DNA of 64,000 nucleotides from assembly GCF_022699665.1 (NCBI RefSeq), contig NZ_JALDNB010000008.1, positions 1 through 64,000 of the forward strand, given 5' to 3'. How positions within the stretch are numbered: position 1 is the first letter of the stretch; every line of letters starts with the position of its first letter. The notes beneath the pieces were generated by a model that had not been told where the DNA came from, ran no database searches, and saw only the letters and a list, made by a program, of their open reading frames with translations. This DNA comes from Chryseobacterium aahli. GTDB lineage: Bacteria > Bacteroidota > Bacteroidia > Flavobacteriales > Weeksellaceae. The translations under genes were made by a program, and so were the position numbers. Below, piece after piece: positions 25,011 through 34,201 of this stretch.

Positions 25011-25796
25011 TTATTTAGATGAGCTTCCCAAAGCTACCATCAAAGGTTTTTGAATTGTTTTTTGTGAAGCGTACTGAGCACCGCAAACGATACTTGTCAA
25101 TAGATAATCTCCTTTTTGTATGACCATAGAATTGTCGCCATGTGCAGGAACAGGAAGTCTGTACTTTGTATTTCCTATACCTTCTATTCTTACAATGATG
25201 TTGCAGTCAGATTTATTCTCAATCATGACAATGCATTCTTTAGCATTAGGATCGTTGTCAAAAAGTGAATTAAGAATCTTTACCGTCTTATTTTTATGTT
25301 CTACAGGATTATCTGCCATCAACATATTAAATTCTGATGCCTCGTTATCAGCAATTACTGTTGTTGTTTTAGTCTTTGCTGTTGCAGAAGGAGTTACATA
25401 AACGTTTTGTGGAGAACTTTTGGTGTACACAATTGCAGACTGCCCCACTTGTAGTTCTTTTTGATATTTTGCAATTTGTTTTTTCTTGATGATGGCATTC
25501 ATCTCGTCAAAAGTAATTTTTGTAGAAGCTTTTCTTTTCAGCATTGCTAACCAATCCTGCATCTGTTTCACTTTTGGGTCTCCCGGAGGTGCATTTTTGA
25601 TGTAATCTTTCATCAACTCCATCACTTTTGGTTTCAAAACTGATCGGCGAGGATCATCGGGATGGGCGTCTCTTAGGAAAGCGTTGATTTCATAAATGCT
25701 TTTACTTTTCAAAATATTGCTGTAGTCTTTGCCTTGTTTTTGAGCAGAAAGACAGACGAATAGAAGTGTGGTAAAGAGTAAAAATAATTTTTTCAT
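25011..25796 (-). CDS. Exported protein of the CN-VC envelope family
   Basis: 261 residues with a cleavable signal (LFLLFTTLLFVCLSAQ) rather than a lipobox. The N-terminal motif INAFLRDAHPDDPRRSVLKPK and a second, similar one (KNAPPGDPKVKQMQDWLAML) are followed by a linker. The family's C-terminal domain then appears (HKNKTVKILNSLF, SDCNIIVRIEGIGNTKYRLPVPAH, SIVCGAQYASQK), with the two conserved Cys. It is a separate transcription unit upstream of trmB on the same strand. Function unknown. It is the longest of the four paralogues. Confidence 0.75.
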   Translation of the reverse strand: MKKLFLLFTTLLFVCLSAQKQGKDYSNILKSKSIYEINAFLRDAHPDDPRRSVLKPKVMELMKDYIKNAPPGDPKVKQMQDWLAMLKRKASTKITFDEMNAIIKKKQIAKYQKELQVGQSAIVYTKSSPQNVYVTPSATAKTKTTTVIADNEASEFNMLMADNPVEHKNKTVKILNSLFDNDPNAKECIVMIENKSDCNIIVRIEGIGNTKYRLPVPAHGDNSMVIQKGDYLLTSIVCGAQYASQKTIQKPLMVALGSSSK

Positions 25797-25954
25797 TTAA
25801 TGTAAAACTGAGGTGAATCATTTGTGTTTCTTTTGAAATAATTATTTAAAATAAACTGAAAATTTAGATTTATTCCGAAATGTTAGTTTAAATTTTAATA
25901 TTAAAAATTTCAAATATGTTGATGAGAGAAAAGAACGTGCCATAAAAATGATAT

Positions 25955-26743
25955 TTATTTCAAAACATCTTGTAAGTGGGAATTTCTTAATCTCCGTTGA
26001 TAAATTGGTAAATATTTTTCAATAGGAATTTTAATGGCTTCAAAATTACCGCTTTGCACATAGCTTTCGATGTTCTCAGAAGTATATACAAACTGAAGGA
26101 AATTATCAATAAGATTTTCAGGAATTTTAAATCTTGTGAAATAATCTTTTCCTAAATAATTTTTAATATCGATGACCGATTTATTCATTCTTTCATAAGC
26201 TACATAACGTTGCTTTTTCTTTCTTTCGCCAGAAAGAATGTCAAAAATACTTTCTAAGCTAAAGGTAAGTCCGCCATCTCTCAGACCAGCCACCGGAAGT
26301 TCTGGCGGTGTGCCGTCACCTTTAGGTTCTGGGAGTCCGATTACCTTTTTCAGGGCGTAGGCTTTGTCTTCTTTTCTCAATGAATTAACATCATATCTCA
26401 AATTCCCGGTAGGACGGAATCTGTTGATCACAACTTCCTGTATATCATGGTAAGCGACTTTTAGTTCTACTAAATTTCGAATACCAAAACTTTTTTCAGA
26501 TAAATTAACGTCTTTTCTTTCCGTAATGATTGAAGTAAAACGAATCACATCACCAGGATTTGCCTGTATGCTGTAATCTCCGTTATAATTGGTAAGAACG
26601 GTTTTGTATGTGGTAAGATTGGTGACATACACTTGGTTAAGATACAATACAGAATTGTCTCTTAAAAATACCTGTCCCGTAAAAATCTGTGCATTAATTT
26701 TAATAATAAAAATCAATAACAAAAGGGTAATCGCTTTCTTCAT
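25955..26743 (-). CDS. Exported protein with carboxypeptidase-regulatory-like domain
   Basis: About 262 residues from the ATG of MKKAITL, which gives a clean signal peptide (ITLLLLIFIIKINAQ). The upstream ATG is excluded by a -7 box at 26752-26759 lying between the two. Residues ~18-95 form a CarboxypepD_reg-like beta domain (FTGQVFLRDNSVLYLNQVYV ... TNYNGDYSIQANPGDVIRF ... LVELKVAYHDIQEVVI), as found at the N-terminus of TonB-dependent receptors and here without a barrel. The rest (YGLP-like loop, ERKKKQRYVAYERMNKSVI) is shared by short Bacteroidota proteins of unknown function. Probably periplasmic or surface exposed. Confidence 0.78.
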   Translation of the reverse strand: MKKAITLLLLIFIIKINAQIFTGQVFLRDNSVLYLNQVYVTNLTTYKTVLTNYNGDYSIQANPGDVIRFTSIITERKDVNLSEKSFGIRNLVELKVAYHDIQEVVINRFRPTGNLRYDVNSLRKEDKAYALKKVIGLPEPKGDGTPPELPVAGLRDGGLTFSLESIFDILSGERKKKQRYVAYERMNKSVIDIKNYLGKDYFTRFKIPENLIDNFLQFVYTSENIESYVQSGNFEAIKIPIEKYLPIYQRRLRNSHLQDVLK

Positions 26744-26751
26744 ATAATGTG

Positions 26752-26759
26752 CAAAATTA
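26752..26759 (-). promoter_or_regulatory. -7 promoter element
   Basis: TAATTTTG on the minus strand, 8 bp before the ATG of MKKAITL. This implies a nearly leaderless transcript. Confidence 0.5.
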
Positions 26760-26879
26760 CACAAGAAAAGCATCATTTTCTGATTTTACACCCTCGAAAT
26801 CAGGTTAAAATTATATTAAACTTTTATTTAAACTGTTAATGAATGTTATAAATACGGGTTGTGCCACTAAAACATTGAA

Positions 26880-29800
26880 CTATTTGTCCCACAAGCTGTC
26901 ATTTCTGTTTTTCACCAAAAGCCAGCTCGTATATTTTACGGTAGTGACCTTCCCAAATTCTGTCCATGCTAAAAAGTACCAGTAGGTCGCTGTTGATACG
27001 GGTCTTCCTTTCATTTTTCCGTCCCAGGTAAATCTGTTGGAAACTGACCCCCTGAAAAGTTCAGCGCCATATCGGTCAAATATTCTGAATTCAAGATTGT
27101 CTTTGTTCATTAACGATGAGTAGTCAATAACGTCATTGTGACCGTCTCCGTTTGGAGTGATGGTATTGATTAAATTAATAATCACGAATTCTTGTTCTAT
27201 AACATCGCAATTTTGTGAATCTCTTACATACACTTTATGATTGCCACGCTGCACATTATAAAAAATATTTGAGCTTTGCCAAGTGTTGTTGTCTAAGGAG
27301 TACTCGTAAGGAGGAATACCACCAGTTACTCCAATGGTGACGGTCGTTCCGTTGATGTCGATGGAAGTGATTACAGGCAGTACAGATTCAGAAACATTAA
27401 CGAATTGCTTGTATACACAACCATTAAATGTAAGTTCTACCCAGTAGTCTCCCGCAGGAACATTGGAAATTGATGGGGTAGTAGCTCCTGTACTCCAAAG
27501 ATAGGCTGTAAATCCTGAACCAGCGTCTAAAGTGGTTTGCGCCTTTGGACATACTACTTTATCCGTTAAGGTATCAGATTTTTTCGGAATTTTTAAGTTA
27601 ATTCTTATGGTTGCAACATTGGGACAAAACCCGGTTTTTTCAAATCGAATAAAATAGGTTTGTGTGCCCGTTAGACTCACAGCTCCACTTATGGGTGCGG
27701 TGTCGTTTTGAGCATCGAGTAGAGTCATATGATAACTTACCGACACCAAAGGATCAGATGTAAATTGTGAAATAAATTGTGAAAGATTTACAGGTTTGAT
27801 TCCGTCTAAATCGTCATCACAAAAATCAAGTACTAAAGTATTTGTTATTAAAGGTAGTCTTGAACCGACCGTAAAATTAATTGGTTGTATTACAGGTGCA
27901 CATCCGTCCGGAGATTCTACCCGAATGTAAATCGTAGTATTTACGGTATAACTCCAGTTATTGGGAAGTGTATTTGCATTTCCTAAATTGGCATCAGCTA
28001 ATAAGGCGTAATATCTGACGTTGGTAAAATAGGTTGGATTATTCAGTATCAATGGAGTAATGTCTGATAAAACGACATTTACTGTTCCGTCAAGATTTTC
28101 ATCACACTGGTTTCCAAAATTTGCCGGTGTGATTACTGCTAAAGGAAAAAGATTAAGTGTTATTTCTGCAATATTTTTACAGCCAGTAGGATTTTTAACT
28201 AAAACATAAACAATTGTTCCTGCCGGAGCAGTATACGTAAGTGGAGCCAGAATTTCTCCGACCGTAGTTCCATTTTGTGCAGCTGCTAAGCTGGTGTAAT
28301 AATTTTTTGTGACAGGTGTATTATTTGTGACATTTGCAGTTGTTAAATTAAATGTTCCAACACCGTTTATGTTGCAAGAAGTTAAAGTTGTATTTGTTAC
28401 TGTAACTGGTTGAATATTTATCGTTACCGTTACCGTTTCACAATCCGTAAATATAAGATCGTTACCGCAGAAAGTATAGACGAAAGTATCTGTTCCTGCT
28501 ACTGCCGGATTGGTTGGAGTATAAGTAATAACCCCTGAAGTAGTATTGATGGTTGCAGTTCCAAGAGTTGGAGCTGTAACAATTGCTACTGTTGATGCTA
28601 CAGGAGTTTGTGTTGATGTAGTAAATGCAGGTGTAATTATTTTGTTTTCACAAATATTATAAGTTACGTTCGTTAGTTTTACACAGTTTAAAACTTTATA
28701 AACTGCCGTTACCAAAGGTGCGCAACTTCCCATGGTTACAGAGCATGTGTAATTTCCTGATTGTGTAGGAGTGTAAGAGGCTGAAGTAGCACCAGGAATG
28801 AGAATTCCGTTTCTGTACCATTGATAAGTCTCGTAAATGATCGGGTCAACTGTCAATACAATTCCCGGAACGCAATCTCCACCAGATTTTAAAATGACTG
28901 GCTGAGTAGAGAATCCGGCAAAGAAACCTCCATAACCTACTGCATCACTTCCTGCGGTAATTCCCGCTGTAATAGCTTTGGTTGAAACTACGGTTATAGT
29001 TCCCGTTGTATTTGGAATGCCGTAAGTTACCCACTGATTGAGACCAGTGATGTCAAATGGTCCTGTGCTTGCTGGCGGAAAAGCTCCGTTGACGGTAACA
29101 ACAGCTCCACGCTCGGTCACCAAATTTAATTTAGTAGGAATATTCAGGATTCCTGCTGGATTGACATTTGAGTGAACAAAATTTTCATTAATTAAACCAA
29201 TTTCGTCAATTTGTTTAGGTAGATAACAGCTTAGTGCAGGGATGAAATTAAATCCACCCGTTGCTGCTTCACTTCCCCCTAGAGCATCACCAGCAAGAAG
29301 CTGATAAACATAGGCGTTTTTAGTGGTTCTTATGTACAAATTATAATGGCTTGTTCCCTGAAGTTGATACTTAGAATCTGGTACTACATAATATTGACCA
29401 GTGTTTAAGGTTGTTATCGGTAAACCTTCATTGTTAAGAAAAATCTGGGTGTTGTCTTGGGTGGCAATAACCAAAGCACCTTCCATGTTAGTGCCAATAC
29501 TTCCGTTACCTTTTACGAGCGCAAACTGAGTCCCCAGCTGTTCTACCGGTACCGACTGATCCATCAGGATATCTGAACTCAGAGGAACGTTTCCTGAATA
29601 CTGACCGTTGAAATTTCCGTTGGTAACATTAACGGCTTTGTCGGCTGTTATCTTTGCACCTAGAAATCCGTCAAAATTGCCGGCAATATTCCCGATACCA
29701 TCGATGATGTAAGATTGTCCTTTATTTAAAATAAAAGTCATCGTAGGATTGGTCAATCCTGTTGTTCCGTTTGAAAATTGTACAGCGGGCTTATATCCTG

Positions 29801-30299
29801 AAATGGTTACCGTTGTATTGTCTTCTGTTGCCAAAATACTGGTCATGAAATTCAGAATACCATTGCTCACCGTAATAGGGGCGTTGGCAGCATAAAAGTT
29901 TTTTCCTGTTGATGGTATGCCCTTAGATGTAATGATTTCTGCATGATTTAATACTGAAAATCTTAAGTTGGCATAAAAAGGAAAATCAGCTTTTACATAA
30001 AGGCCTTTTGTAGTTGGTGTAAACAGATCAGTCTGCAAAGTTGTGATGATATAATTTCTTAAAACATCAAATTTTTGAGGATTGTTTTTACTGATTGTAA
30101 CGGTTCCTATAACAACATTGTTGTTATAAATTGTTACAGGAAAGGGGGTTGTACGATTTGTAGAAAGGTATAGTTTCTGGTATGGGTTTGGGTTTCCTGT
30201 TCTATCCACCATTGGCGCAAACCAATGCTCTCTATCTAATTGTGCAAAAGAAATAGAGAATATGTAAAAAATAAGAAAAAAAGATAGAAGTTTCTTCAT
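26880..30299 (-). CDS. Giant T9SS type B surface protein, paralogue 1
   Basis: 1139 residues. A signal peptide (LLSFFLIFYIFSISFAQ) is followed by a large N-terminal domain resembling IgGFc-binding N-terminal domains (HWFAPMVDR, AEIITSKGIPSTGKNFYAANAP, ILATEDNTTVTISGY, GAKITADKAVNVTNGNFNG). An Ig-like module (YQWYRNGILIPGATSASYTP), a cadherin-like module (TINTTSGVITYTP), Cys-rich spacer modules (FCDDDLDGIKPVNLS), a SprB-type repeat (TGGIPPYEYSLDNNTWQSS) and a C-terminal type B sorting domain (TITPNGDGHNDV ... TWDGKMKGRPVSTATYWYFL) follow. It should be exported by T9SS and attached to the surface. An adhesin or gliding-associated role is inferred from the family. Confidence 0.88.
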   Translation of the reverse strand: MKKLLSFFLIFYIFSISFAQLDREHWFAPMVDRTGNPNPYQKLYLSTNRTTPFPVTIYNNNVVIGTVTISKNNPQKFDVLRNYIITTLQTDLFTPTTKGLYVKADFPFYANLRFSVLNHAEIITSKGIPSTGKNFYAANAPITVSNGILNFMTSILATEDNTTVTISGYKPAVQFSNGTTGLTNPTMTFILNKGQSYIIDGIGNIAGNFDGFLGAKITADKAVNVTNGNFNGQYSGNVPLSSDILMDQSVPVEQLGTQFALVKGNGSIGTNMEGALVIATQDNTQIFLNNEGLPITTLNTGQYYVVPDSKYQLQGTSHYNLYIRTTKNAYVYQLLAGDALGGSEAATGGFNFIPALSCYLPKQIDEIGLINENFVHSNVNPAGILNIPTKLNLVTERGAVVTVNGAFPPASTGPFDITGLNQWVTYGIPNTTGTITVVSTKAITAGITAGSDAVGYGGFFAGFSTQPVILKSGGDCVPGIVLTVDPIIYETYQWYRNGILIPGATSASYTPTQSGNYTCSVTMGSCAPLVTAVYKVLNCVKLTNVTYNICENKIITPAFTTSTQTPVASTVAIVTAPTLGTATINTTSGVITYTPTNPAVAGTDTFVYTFCGNDLIFTDCETVTVTINIQPVTVTNTTLTSCNINGVGTFNLTTANVTNNTPVTKNYYTSLAAAQNGTTVGEILAPLTYTAPAGTIVYVLVKNPTGCKNIAEITLNLFPLAVITPANFGNQCDENLDGTVNVVLSDITPLILNNPTYFTNVRYYALLADANLGNANTLPNNWSYTVNTTIYIRVESPDGCAPVIQPINFTVGSRLPLITNTLVLDFCDDDLDGIKPVNLSQFISQFTSDPLVSVSYHMTLLDAQNDTAPISGAVSLTGTQTYFIRFEKTGFCPNVATIRINLKIPKKSDTLTDKVVCPKAQTTLDAGSGFTAYLWSTGATTPSISNVPAGDYWVELTFNGCVYKQFVNVSESVLPVITSIDINGTTVTIGVTGGIPPYEYSLDNNTWQSSNIFYNVQRGNHKVYVRDSQNCDVIEQEFVIINLINTITPNGDGHNDVIDYSSLMNKDNLEFRIFDRYGAELFRGSVSNRFTWDGKMKGRPVSTATYWYFLAWTEFGKVTTVKYTSWLLVKNRNDSLWDK

Positions 30300-30318
30300 T
30301 CTGTATTTGATTTTATCA

Positions 30319-30326
30319 CAAATTTA
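30319..30326 (-). promoter_or_regulatory. -7 promoter element of T9SS paralogue 1
   Basis: TAAATTTG on the minus strand, 19 bp before the ATG. Confidence 0.55.
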
Positions 30327-30360
30327 ATAATAAAATACGTTGAATCATTTAAAAATGAAC

Positions 30361-30390
30361 AAAAAAACCATGACTCAAGGTCGTGGTTTT
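30361..30390 (-). terminator. Terminator of the decayed T9SS paralogue
   Basis: ACCATGAC / GTCGTGGT stem (one wobble pair) with a T-run on the minus strand, 23 bp past the remnant's stop. It resembles the terminator of the intact array member at 34158-34188. Confidence 0.6.
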
Positions 30391-30412
30391 AATAATATTA
30401 TTAAAAATAATG

Positions 30413-30715
30413 TTATTCTCTGTTTTTAACCAACATCTAGCCTGAGAATTTGATTGGAGTTTTGTTTTTACTTTCGCTCCAGCTGATGCTGAGTTAGTAA
30501 TTTCCGGTAGAAACTTTTTGGGTCTTATTAATGCTTCCATTCCATTTATAACCGGTGTTTTTGTTTCCTTTAAATATTTTAACTCCGTATCTGTCATAAA
30601 TTCCTAAGATCAAATTAAAGCAGAATAATCAAGAACATCGTTTACTCTGTCGCCATTTGGTGCAATTACATTGATAATATTCGGAATTGTAACTTCTAAT
30701 CTAATAGTTCTTAAT
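30413..30715 (-). pseudogene. C-terminal remnant of a fifth T9SS type B paralogue
   Basis: About 300 bp are strongly similar to the last ~100 codons of the gene at 31237-34074 (NIINVIAPNGDRVNDVLDYSAL ... then GIYDRYGVKIF). A deletion of about 13 bp after the ALA codon region shifts the frame, and two Trp codons have become stops: TAC TAA for TAC TGG and GGC TAG for GGC TGG. The N-terminal ~850 codons are missing. An 82-codon open frame across the region is only an out-of-frame reading. It is a recent partial duplicate that can no longer make a sorting domain. Confidence 0.88.
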
Positions 30716-30730
30716 TTAAATTTACAGATC

Positions 30731-30760
30731 AAAAAAAATGGCCGGAAATTACTCCGGCCA
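30731..30760 (-). terminator. Terminator of the 145-residue exported protein gene
   Basis: A perfect TGGCCGGA / TCCGGCCA stem with an eight-T run on the minus strand, 19 bp past the stop. Confidence 0.85.
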
Positions 30761-30778
30761 AATTAATTTTCACTTTAT

Positions 30779-31216
30779 TTAGTTATCATAAGTGAAGATG
30801 GAAAGATATTTTTTGCCATTATCTTCTTTTACATCTATCCTTTTAACCATTACACTATAGATATTAGTATCAGGATTATCAAACACATAACCATCAATCA
30901 TTACTTTTGTATCTTTAGGTACATTGCTTTGTTCATTAAGAGCTGCTAGTGACATGATATCCGGTGCCCCTACATTTTTCTTAAATTTAATTTCCGTCAA
31001 GCCATCTTCAGCCAAATAACTGAACTTTTGTAGATGTTGCGGTAGTTTTGTTGTAGCCTTAAAAAAAGTGGTACTTTCTATATCTTTTTTGTACGGCTCA
31101 AACATTTCAGTAGTTCCCACAGCACCATTGCAAATAGCAAATTTCACTTTACTGTTTTTTTGTCCAAATAGTATTGCTGACGAAAAAATTAAGAATGTAT
31201 ATAGAATTTTTTTCAT
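30779..31216 (-). CDS. Small exported protein between T9SS paralogues, unknown function
   Basis: About 145 residues from MKKILYTF, with a signal peptide (ILYTFLIFSSAILFGQ). An in-frame ATG six codons upstream begins almost at the stop of the preceding surface-protein gene, so either start is possible. The mature part (KFAICNGAVGTTEMFEPYKK ... KVMIDGYVFDNPDTNIYSVMV) looks like a single beta-rich domain; no family is recognised. It starts within 25 bp of the end of T9SS paralogue 2 and is therefore probably co-transcribed with it. A role as accessory to the surface protein is inference only. Confidence 0.65.
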   Translation of the reverse strand: MKKILYTFLIFSSAILFGQKNSKVKFAICNGAVGTTEMFEPYKKDIESTTFFKATTKLPQHLQKFSYLAEDGLTEIKFKKNVGAPDIMSLAALNEQSNVPKDTKVMIDGYVFDNPDTNIYSVMVKRIDVKEDNGKKYLSIFTYDN

Positions 31217-31236
31217 AATATTTATTTTTTTCATAA

Positions 31237-34074
31237 TTATTCTCTATTTTTCACTAGAATCCAGCCTGAGAATTTGATTGGAGTTTTGTTTTTACTTTCA
31301 TTCCAGCTGATGCTGAACCAGTAATTTCCGGTAGAAACTTTTTTGGTTTTGTTGATGGTTCCATCCCATTTATAACCGGTGTCTTTGTTTCCTTCAAATA
31401 TTTTAACTCCGTATCTGTCATAAATCCCTAATAACAAATTAGGTTTGTTTGCTAAGGCGGAATAATCAAGAACATCGTTTACTCCGTCACCGTTTGGTGT
31501 AATTACATTGACAATGTTCGGAACTGTAACGGTCACTTCTAACGGTTCGCAATTAAAGAAATCTCTTACATAAACCGTAATATCACCTCTTTTTATATCT
31601 GTGAAAACATTAGAATCCTGCCAGTTGATATTATCGATTGAGTATTTGTAAGGAGCAGTACCTCCTATTGCAAATACAGTGATGTCATTAGTAGTAACTT
31701 CAATATTCGAAATCACAGGTTGCTGAGTAGCATAAACCGTCACTGTTTGTTTTGTGAAACAATCTCCTTTTTTAAGGATTACTGAGTATGTTCCTACGGT
31801 AACGTCACTGATGATTTGAGTTGTTGCTCCTGTGCTCCATTGATAACCATCAAAATCAGGACCTGCATCTAATGTTGTTTTGTTTTCAATACAGATTTCT
31901 TTATCAACTAAAACGGTTGATTTTGTAGGCGGGATAACAACTAATGAAATTTCTGCCACTCTGTAACATCCGTTTGCATTGCTTACTCTTACATAGACAA
32001 TACCATTTGGAGCAACATAATTGGCAGGATTTAGAATTTCATTGGTTTGGTTGTTAGCGTCTGTCAATGAAGGATAATATTTTTTTGTTGTTCCTGGCTG
32101 AGTGGTTACGCTTGCATTAGTTAAATTAAATAATCCTGTAGCAATATTTTCTTCAAGGTAGCAAGATCTCAATAGTGCATTATTCACCACTGGGCTCTCT
32201 GCTATTGTAAGGGTTAAAGTAATTTGTTCACAATCTACAAATTCAGGATCGTTTCCACAGAATTTGTATGTAATGGTGTCTGTTCCTGCAAAACCAAAGT
32301 TAGGAACATATCCTATCACTCCTGTAGTAGGATTGATGATTGCTGTACCATTTGTTGGAGGTGTAATAATCTGTACAGTACTCGGAACAAATGTTTGTGA
32401 AGATGAAGTAAAGGCTGGAGCGATATTAAGATAGCCTTCACAAACAGTTTTAGCAGCTGTAGTTTGCTGAAGACATGTAAATACCTTATAAACAGGAGTT
32501 GTTGCCGGAATACAAGATCCCACTGTAATTCTTACAGTATAATTTCCTGATTGTGTCGGGGTGAAAGAGTTGCTGTTTGCTCCCGGAATTGCGATGCCAT
32601 TTCTGAACCATTGGTACGTATCATAACTGTCATCTACTTCCAAAACCAATCCTGGAATACAATCACCAATCTGCTTAGCAATAAGCGGAATTGATGAGAA
32701 TCCAGCGAAATATCCTCCATATCCAGAAGTACTATGTCCTCCATTAATTCCGGCGGTGACCGCTTTATTAGATTGTATGGCTATATTGCCGCTGATAGGC
32801 TGTATTGCATAGGTTACCCAATTGGTATTTCCTGTCAATGGAAACGGACCCTGTGCAGCAGTGGGAGTTATTGGTGCTCCTCCATTAACGGTATAAGTAA
32901 CTGTAGCACCCGCTTCAGTTAAAATATTAAGCTTTACAACAGTACCACTAGGTACAACACTAGCTCCTCCGGTACCAGTTGGCATTTCACCCACTTTACC
33001 AATCTCATCAATTTTTCTTGGTAAAAAGCAGTTTAAAGGGGGGATATAATTAAAACCACAGGTGGCAGTGTCATTATTTACCGAAACCAGTTGGTACAAA
33101 TAAACATTTTTTGAAGTATTGATGTACATGTTAGGGTGTGTACCACCTTGAACTATATAACTACTTCCAGAAATCCTATACCATTGACCAGCATTTAAAG
33201 TCGCTGCAGGAGTGGTAGATCCATTCAAATATATTGCAGTATTGTTTTCTGTAGCAATCACAATTCCTCCTTCTAGTTCATTCGCAGTACTTGATCTTGT
33301 TCTTACCATCGCAAATTCATTCCCTAATCTATCAAGGGGAACAGACTGATCTAAAATTATATCAGTCCCAGAAGTAGTTGTATTGCCGAAATTTCCTGTC
33401 ACATTTCCGTTTGTAAGGGTGATTGGCTTAGTAGCAACGATTTTTGCTCCCATGAATGGTGCCGCGGGACCTATACCACCTGCAAAAATAAAAGATTGTC
33501 CTTTATTTAAAGTAAAAGTATGTGTATTGGTTGGTGGTGTTGCTCCAAAGAAAGTTATCGGAGTAATTGCACTCCAAGTTGCAGTAACTGTTGTATTATC
33601 TTCGGTTGCTAAAACTCCTGCAGTAAAATTGTCACTGGTACGAGTCGTAACAGATGGAGTGTTCGCAACAAAAAATTCTTTACCAATACCAGCTTTACCT
33701 TTGCTGGTTACCACTTCAGCATGTTGAGTTGAGTTTACCAATCGAAGGGTACAGTAAAAAGGTTTATCTGCCTTAATATATAATCCTTTATTAATTACCG
33801 TAAAAGCTTCTCCCGTAATTGTAGCTGCTATATTATTTGCAGGGACTACAAAAATCTGAGGATTTCCTTTGCTAATTGTTACCGTTCCCAATGCAATGTT
33901 GTTGCTGTATACCGTTGCCACGAAAGGTGTTACAGAGTCAGTAGAAAGATAAAGTGACTGTGCTGTAACAGCTGTGGTTGCATAGTATGGTGCAATCCAA
34001 TGCTCTGTATCTCTTTGAGCAGAAACATTGATGCCTAAAATCGTTAAAAGAAAAATAAGTAGAAATTGTTTCAT
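31237..34074 (-). CDS. Giant T9SS type B surface protein, paralogue 2
   Basis: 945 residues, the shortest of the array. Signal peptide (FLLIFLLTILGINVSAQ), the same IgGFc-binding-like N-terminal domain (AEVVTSKGKAGIGKEFFVANTP, VLATEDNTTVTATW, GAKIVATKPITLTNGN), Ig-like module (YQWFRNGIAIPGANSNSFTP), cadherin-like module (PTTGVIGYVPNFGFAGTDTI), one Cys-rich spacer, SprB-like repeat (IGGTAPYKYSIDNINWQDSN) and type B sorting domain (VITPNGDGVNDVLDYSAL ... KVSTGNYWFSISW). It is the closest relative and probable source of the pseudogene at 30.4 kb. Likely an outer-surface adhesin; the ligand is unknown. Confidence 0.88.
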   Translation of the reverse strand: MKQFLLIFLLTILGINVSAQRDTEHWIAPYYATTAVTAQSLYLSTDSVTPFVATVYSNNIALGTVTISKGNPQIFVVPANNIAATITGEAFTVINKGLYIKADKPFYCTLRLVNSTQHAEVVTSKGKAGIGKEFFVANTPSVTTRTSDNFTAGVLATEDNTTVTATWSAITPITFFGATPPTNTHTFTLNKGQSFIFAGGIGPAAPFMGAKIVATKPITLTNGNVTGNFGNTTTSGTDIILDQSVPLDRLGNEFAMVRTRSSTANELEGGIVIATENNTAIYLNGSTTPAATLNAGQWYRISGSSYIVQGGTHPNMYINTSKNVYLYQLVSVNNDTATCGFNYIPPLNCFLPRKIDEIGKVGEMPTGTGGASVVPSGTVVKLNILTEAGATVTYTVNGGAPITPTAAQGPFPLTGNTNWVTYAIQPISGNIAIQSNKAVTAGINGGHSTSGYGGYFAGFSSIPLIAKQIGDCIPGLVLEVDDSYDTYQWFRNGIAIPGANSNSFTPTQSGNYTVRITVGSCIPATTPVYKVFTCLQQTTAAKTVCEGYLNIAPAFTSSSQTFVPSTVQIITPPTNGTAIINPTTGVIGYVPNFGFAGTDTITYKFCGNDPEFVDCEQITLTLTIAESPVVNNALLRSCYLEENIATGLFNLTNASVTTQPGTTKKYYPSLTDANNQTNEILNPANYVAPNGIVYVRVSNANGCYRVAEISLVVIPPTKSTVLVDKEICIENKTTLDAGPDFDGYQWSTGATTQIISDVTVGTYSVILKKGDCFTKQTVTVYATQQPVISNIEVTTNDITVFAIGGTAPYKYSIDNINWQDSNVFTDIKRGDITVYVRDFFNCEPLEVTVTVPNIVNVITPNGDGVNDVLDYSALANKPNLLLGIYDRYGVKIFEGNKDTGYKWDGTINKTKKVSTGNYWFSISWNESKNKTPIKFSGWILVKNRE

Positions 34075-34096
34075 AAGCGTAGAATTAGGATTTTTA

Positions 34097-34104
34097 CAAA
34101 AATA
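34097..34104 (-). promoter_or_regulatory. -7 promoter element of T9SS paralogue 2
   Basis: TATTTTTG on the minus strand, followed by a leader containing AAATCCTAATTC that is nearly identical to the leader of paralogue 3. Confidence 0.55.
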
Positions 34105-34157
34105 ATAGAATATTCAATATGTTTTGTAATTATTTTAAGATTTATTAATGATATATG

Positions 34158-34188
34158 AAAAAACCACGGTTAATAACCGCGGTTTTTT
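34158..34188 (-). terminator. Terminator of T9SS paralogue 3
   Basis: AAAACCRCGGTT-type stem (one mismatch) with an ATAA loop region and a T-run on the minus strand. Confidence 0.65.
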
Positions 34189-34201
34189 CTGTATTTTAGA
34201 A

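Noticed and set aside
30349..30597. An 82-codon open frame on the minus strand starting MTDTELKYLK
   Set aside because: It is the out-of-frame reading of the decayed T9SS type B C-terminus; the true frame there has two stops and a deletion.
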